A stretch of DNA of 12,643 bases from CAZWRF01 sp964636095 (GTDB lineage Bacteria > Patescibacteriota > Minisyncoccia > JAHISW01 > Tagabacteraceae). Under the pieces are notes generated by a model that searched no databases, had not been told where the DNA came from, and worked only from the letters and a program-made list of their open reading frames with translations. The stretch is from contig CAZWRF010000020.1 in the NCBI GenBank assembly GCA_964636095.1, positions 1-12,643 of the forward strand, given 5' to 3'. Shown piece after piece: positions 10,839 to 12,643 of this stretch; within the stretch, counting starts at the first letter, position 1, and each line of letters begins with the position of its first letter. Both the position numbers and the translations under genes were made by a program.

Positions 10839-10872
10839 TTACCACTTACGCACGATCGTATTTAAGTGGTAA
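10839..10872. promoter_or_regulatory. 34-bp nested dyad between GNAT gene and membrane-protein gene
   Basis: Outer 10-bp arms TTACCACTTA (10839-10848) and TAAGTGGTAA (10863-10872) enclose an 8-bp palindrome ACGATCGT (10852-10859) with exactly the same centre; 28 of 34 positions are symmetric. Its centre lies about 66 bp upstream of the predicted start of the membrane-protein gene, a position used by activators. On the minus strand it also lies 45 nt after the GNAT stop and is followed by ATTTTC, so a weak terminator is an alternative; a recombination-type site is a third. Confidence 0.5.
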
Positions 10873-10917
10873 AAACTAATTTGTTGGTATATTGAAATTA
10901 TAGTGTTGTTTCAAAAA

Positions 10918-11334
10918 TTATTTATCCAAAAACCAGAAAGTTGTTGTTCCCCGCTCTTCTATTTTTTTAAATCCCATCTTTTCGTAAAGATAAACCGCTT
11001 GAAAACTACTTTGGTTTTTGTTCGTGGTAAGACAGACTTTTTCGTGTCCTTCAATGGCTTTAAGCAGGAGCTTTTTCCCAAGCCCTAGACTCCTGTATTT
11101 TTCTACAACAAACAAATAAGAAACTGCTATTCCCGGATGAAGGCTGTGTTTTTCATAAACTTCAATATCGGGATTTTCATTTACAATAATTCCGCCAATA
11201 TAGTCTCTGTCAAAAACCGCCGCGAAAATTTTGTAGTTTGGGCCGTATTTTGCGTCTTTGAATATATCGAGAAATTTTTTTATTTCAATATTGTCCTCCA
11301 GCTCGGAAATTTTTATATCGGAAATTTTTGTCAT
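10918..11334 (-). CDS. GNAT-family N-acetyltransferase
   Basis: A 138-residue acetyltransferase with the acetyl-CoA-binding motif A at about 70-95: a beta strand (VSYLFVVEKY) followed by R81-S-L-G-L-G-K87, the R/QxxGxG/A pyrophosphate loop, and a helix. The motif B region is AVYLYEKMGFKKIEE near 113-127, typical of the family. The acceptor (a small molecule or protein N-terminus) cannot be inferred. The ATG at 11334 is two bases after the TGA of the upstream flavoprotein gene, with no separate SD, so the two are almost certainly translationally coupled. No strong terminator follows within 40 nt except the 34-bp dyad. Confidence 0.87.
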   Translation of the reverse strand: MTKISDIKISELEDNIEIKKFLDIFKDAKYGPNYKIFAAVFDRDYIGGIIVNENPDIEVYEKHSLHPGIAVSYLFVVEKYRSLGLGKKLLLKAIEGHEKVCLTTNKNQSSFQAVYLYEKMGFKKIEERGTTTFWFLDK

Positions 11335-11336
11335 TT

Positions 11337-12612
11337 TCAGAGCGCCCGATATTCCTTGAGCCAGAGAGCAGCTTCCTCCCCCGGTAAAATATTTTTTAGA
11401 TATCGGTAAAAACCCTGCTCGTGAACGAGACCGGCCAAGCGGCCGGAGATCCTCAGGGGACCGACTTCAGTGAAAGCAATATTTTTCCCCAGCTCAACAA
11501 CCCCTATACTTTTAATCGGATGATAATTTTTCATTTTTTTCCCTTTCTCTTCTCTTATAAGGCAGTCAGCTATGTACTTGGCTTGGTGAATAGCCGACTG
11601 AGCCGTGGACGCCTCCACGCTCAGCTTTCTTCCGGCATAGGCGGCATCTCCAAGAACAAAAACATTTTTATGCCCGCGAATTCCAAAGTGCCGAGTGGGG
11701 CTTAGATAAATACAATGATTTTCTTCGTGTCTGTTGTTTTGGGAAAAACACTGAACCAATCCGCTCGGTTTTACTCCTCCTGCCCACACAATAACATCGG
11801 CAGGAACAGCCGTACCGTCGGCCAAAACACAGCCGCTATTGGTAAAAGAAGAAACGTAGGAGCCGGACAAAATTTCCACCCCGGCTTTTTCAAGATTTTT
11901 TCTTACATTTTTTCTCATCCATGAAGACAGAGCCGGCAAAACATCTCTTCCAACAATAAGCTTAAAGTGAACAGTCTGCTGAGGGTGGCCGTCCAAAGAA
12001 GCCAGCTTCCTCGAATAGCCCAAAAGCTCAGTTATAAGAGTACACCCGGTGGCACCTCCGCCTACAACCACAATGTTTACTTCTTCTCTCTTTGCTTTGT
12101 TTTTAAAAACATAATCGAGCCTGGCTTTTATTCCCAGGATATCTTCAAAAGTGCTGAAAGCAAAAACATTTTCTTTGTTTTTCTCCATTCCGTGAAAATT
12201 GGGCTCCGAGCCGGCGGCAAAAACCAAATAATCATACTCCCGCGCGCTATGTCCCCGCCCGGGGGCTTCTAAAATCACTTTATTGTTGTCAAAATCCAAG
12301 CTTTCAACTTCTTTTTTCAAAATTTTTATTTTTTCGTTTTTGAAAATATCTGAGAATTTTAAAGCAGCCACGGAAAATATTTCGGAAGGCTCTGCCAATG
12401 AAGAAACCGCTTTGAATAAAACAGGCTGAAAAAGCTGGTAATCTTTCTTATCGACAAGAGTTACTTCAAACTTGTCCGAGTTTTTTAAAATTTCCTTGGC
12501 CAAAGTAACGCCTCCAAATCCCCCGCCGACAATTACCAGCCTTTTTTTTACTTGCCCTGAGCTTTGTCGAGGGGCTTTGTTTTCTTTTTTGTTCTATTAT
12601 ATTATTCAGCAT
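11337..12612 (-). CDS. Type II NADH dehydrogenase-like FAD oxidoreductase (5' frameshift at A8)
   Basis: A pyridine nucleotide-disulfide oxidoreductase-fold protein of about 400 residues. It has an FAD-binding strand RLVIVGGGFGGVTLAKE at the N-terminus, a second Rossmann motif VVGGGATGCTLITEL for NAD(P)H, VIVWAGGVKPS, the FAD-binding NVFVLGDAAYAG, and TAQSAIHQAKYIADC. This is the NDH-2 order; it would pass electrons from NADH to a quinone or another acceptor. The frame holding RLVIVGGG has no ATG, GTG or TTG between an in-frame TAG (12596-12594) and the motif. The ATG at 12612 is in another frame that joins it if the A8 run at 12549-12542 had seven A. That ATG overlaps the end of the previous gene, as expected in an operon. 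A shorter start at the TTG at 12503 would remove the FAD motif and is unlikely. Ends with TGA. Confidence 0.8.
12554..12575 (-). repeat. Quasi-palindromic insertion near flavoprotein N-terminus (type 3)
   Basis: On the minus strand the segment contains CCCTCGACAAAGCTCAGGG, GC-rich inside an A-rich tract. It has complementary ends (GCCC/GGGC) and resembles CCCTTCGACAAGCTCAGGG-type repeats that I have seen recur in environmental bacterial genomes. It sits between the putative ATG and the FAD motif, so it would add about seven residues to a non-conserved leader. Confidence 0.45.
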
Positions 12613-12643
12613 CCTTATTCTTTTCTTCAAGTAGTTCTTTTAC
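12602..12643 (-). CDS. C-terminal end of an upstream gene (partial)
   Basis: Thirteen codons, VKELLEEKNKDAE, followed by TAA, read in from the right edge. The charged Glu/Lys-rich helix-like end is plausible for a protein C-terminus, and the candidate ATG of the flavoprotein overlaps it by 11 nt. Too short to identify; the gene lies beyond the window. Confidence 0.4.
   Translation of the reverse strand, partial: VKELLEEKNKDAE

Noticed and set aside
11337..11339. UGA reassigned to glycine, as in some CPR lineages
   Set aside because: TGA ends the flavoprotein gene two bases before the next ATG and also ends the small membrane-protein gene; all other genes read normally with the standard code.
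12239..12266. GC-rich stretch in the flavoprotein encoding EAPGRGHSARE
   Set aside because: Longer than the usual loop before YDYLVFAAG, but no clear palindrome; not enough to call an insertion.
1..12643. CRISPR array, rRNA, riboswitch, insertion sequence or transposase
   Set aside because: No regularly spaced direct repeats, no rRNA-like stretch, no recognisable aptamer pattern and no transposase motifs were found by reading; the only recombinase is the Xer-like protein.

Overview
The window looks like a piece of a small, AT-rich bacterial genome of the Candidate Phyla Radiation type, most likely Parcubacteria-like. This is an inference from tight packing, short intergenic gaps, overlapping genes, genes with no Shine-Dalgarno and promoters almost touching the start codon, a stripped-down Fe-S assembly set, and small palindromic insertions inside coding sequence. 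No rRNA or marker phylogeny is available. The genetic code is standard: TGA ends two genes and tRNA-Trp carries anticodon CCA.

Left part (1-2877, + strand): a Xer-type tyrosine recombinase, preceded by a sequence identical to the centre plus XerD arm of the E. coli dif site, is followed 12 nt later by miaB. A 100-N assembly gap interrupts miaB. After the gap the MiaB C-terminus (TRAM domain) runs without a stop into a complete MiaA, so the two enzymes that make ms2i6A37 in tRNA appear to be fused. miaB also carries two palindromic in-frame insertions.

Middle (2846-3616, - strand): a compact operon tRNA-Tyr - rpmG (L33) - tRNA-Trp - stand-alone cupin. Both tRNAs have the A36-A37-A38 loop recognised by MiaA. 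The cupin ATG lies one nucleotide after the tRNA-Trp discriminator base. Next comes a proteostasis pair read leftward: a membrane-anchored HtrA protease followed by a ClpB-type AAA+ disaggregase that, unusually, has an IGF tripeptide where ClpA/ClpC dock to ClpP.

Right-centre (7699-10272): a monocistronic + strand Nudix-like gene with its own promoter, strong SD and terminator. It converges on a minimal Fe-S module read leftward, iscS - iscU - nfu.

Right end (10280-12643, - strand): a small three-helix membrane protein in a self-contained transcription unit (promoter, 34-bp dyad, SD, terminator). Upstream of it is a GNAT acetyltransferase translationally linked to a type II NADH dehydrogenase-like flavoprotein. 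The flavoprotein's start is lost by an apparent one-base slip in an A8 run. The tail of one more gene sits at the window edge.

The most interesting items are the MiaB-MiaA fusion, the palindromic mini-insertions in coding sequence, the ClpB/ClpC-like hybrid, the dif-like sequence beside the recombinase, and the 34-bp dyad upstream of the small membrane gene.
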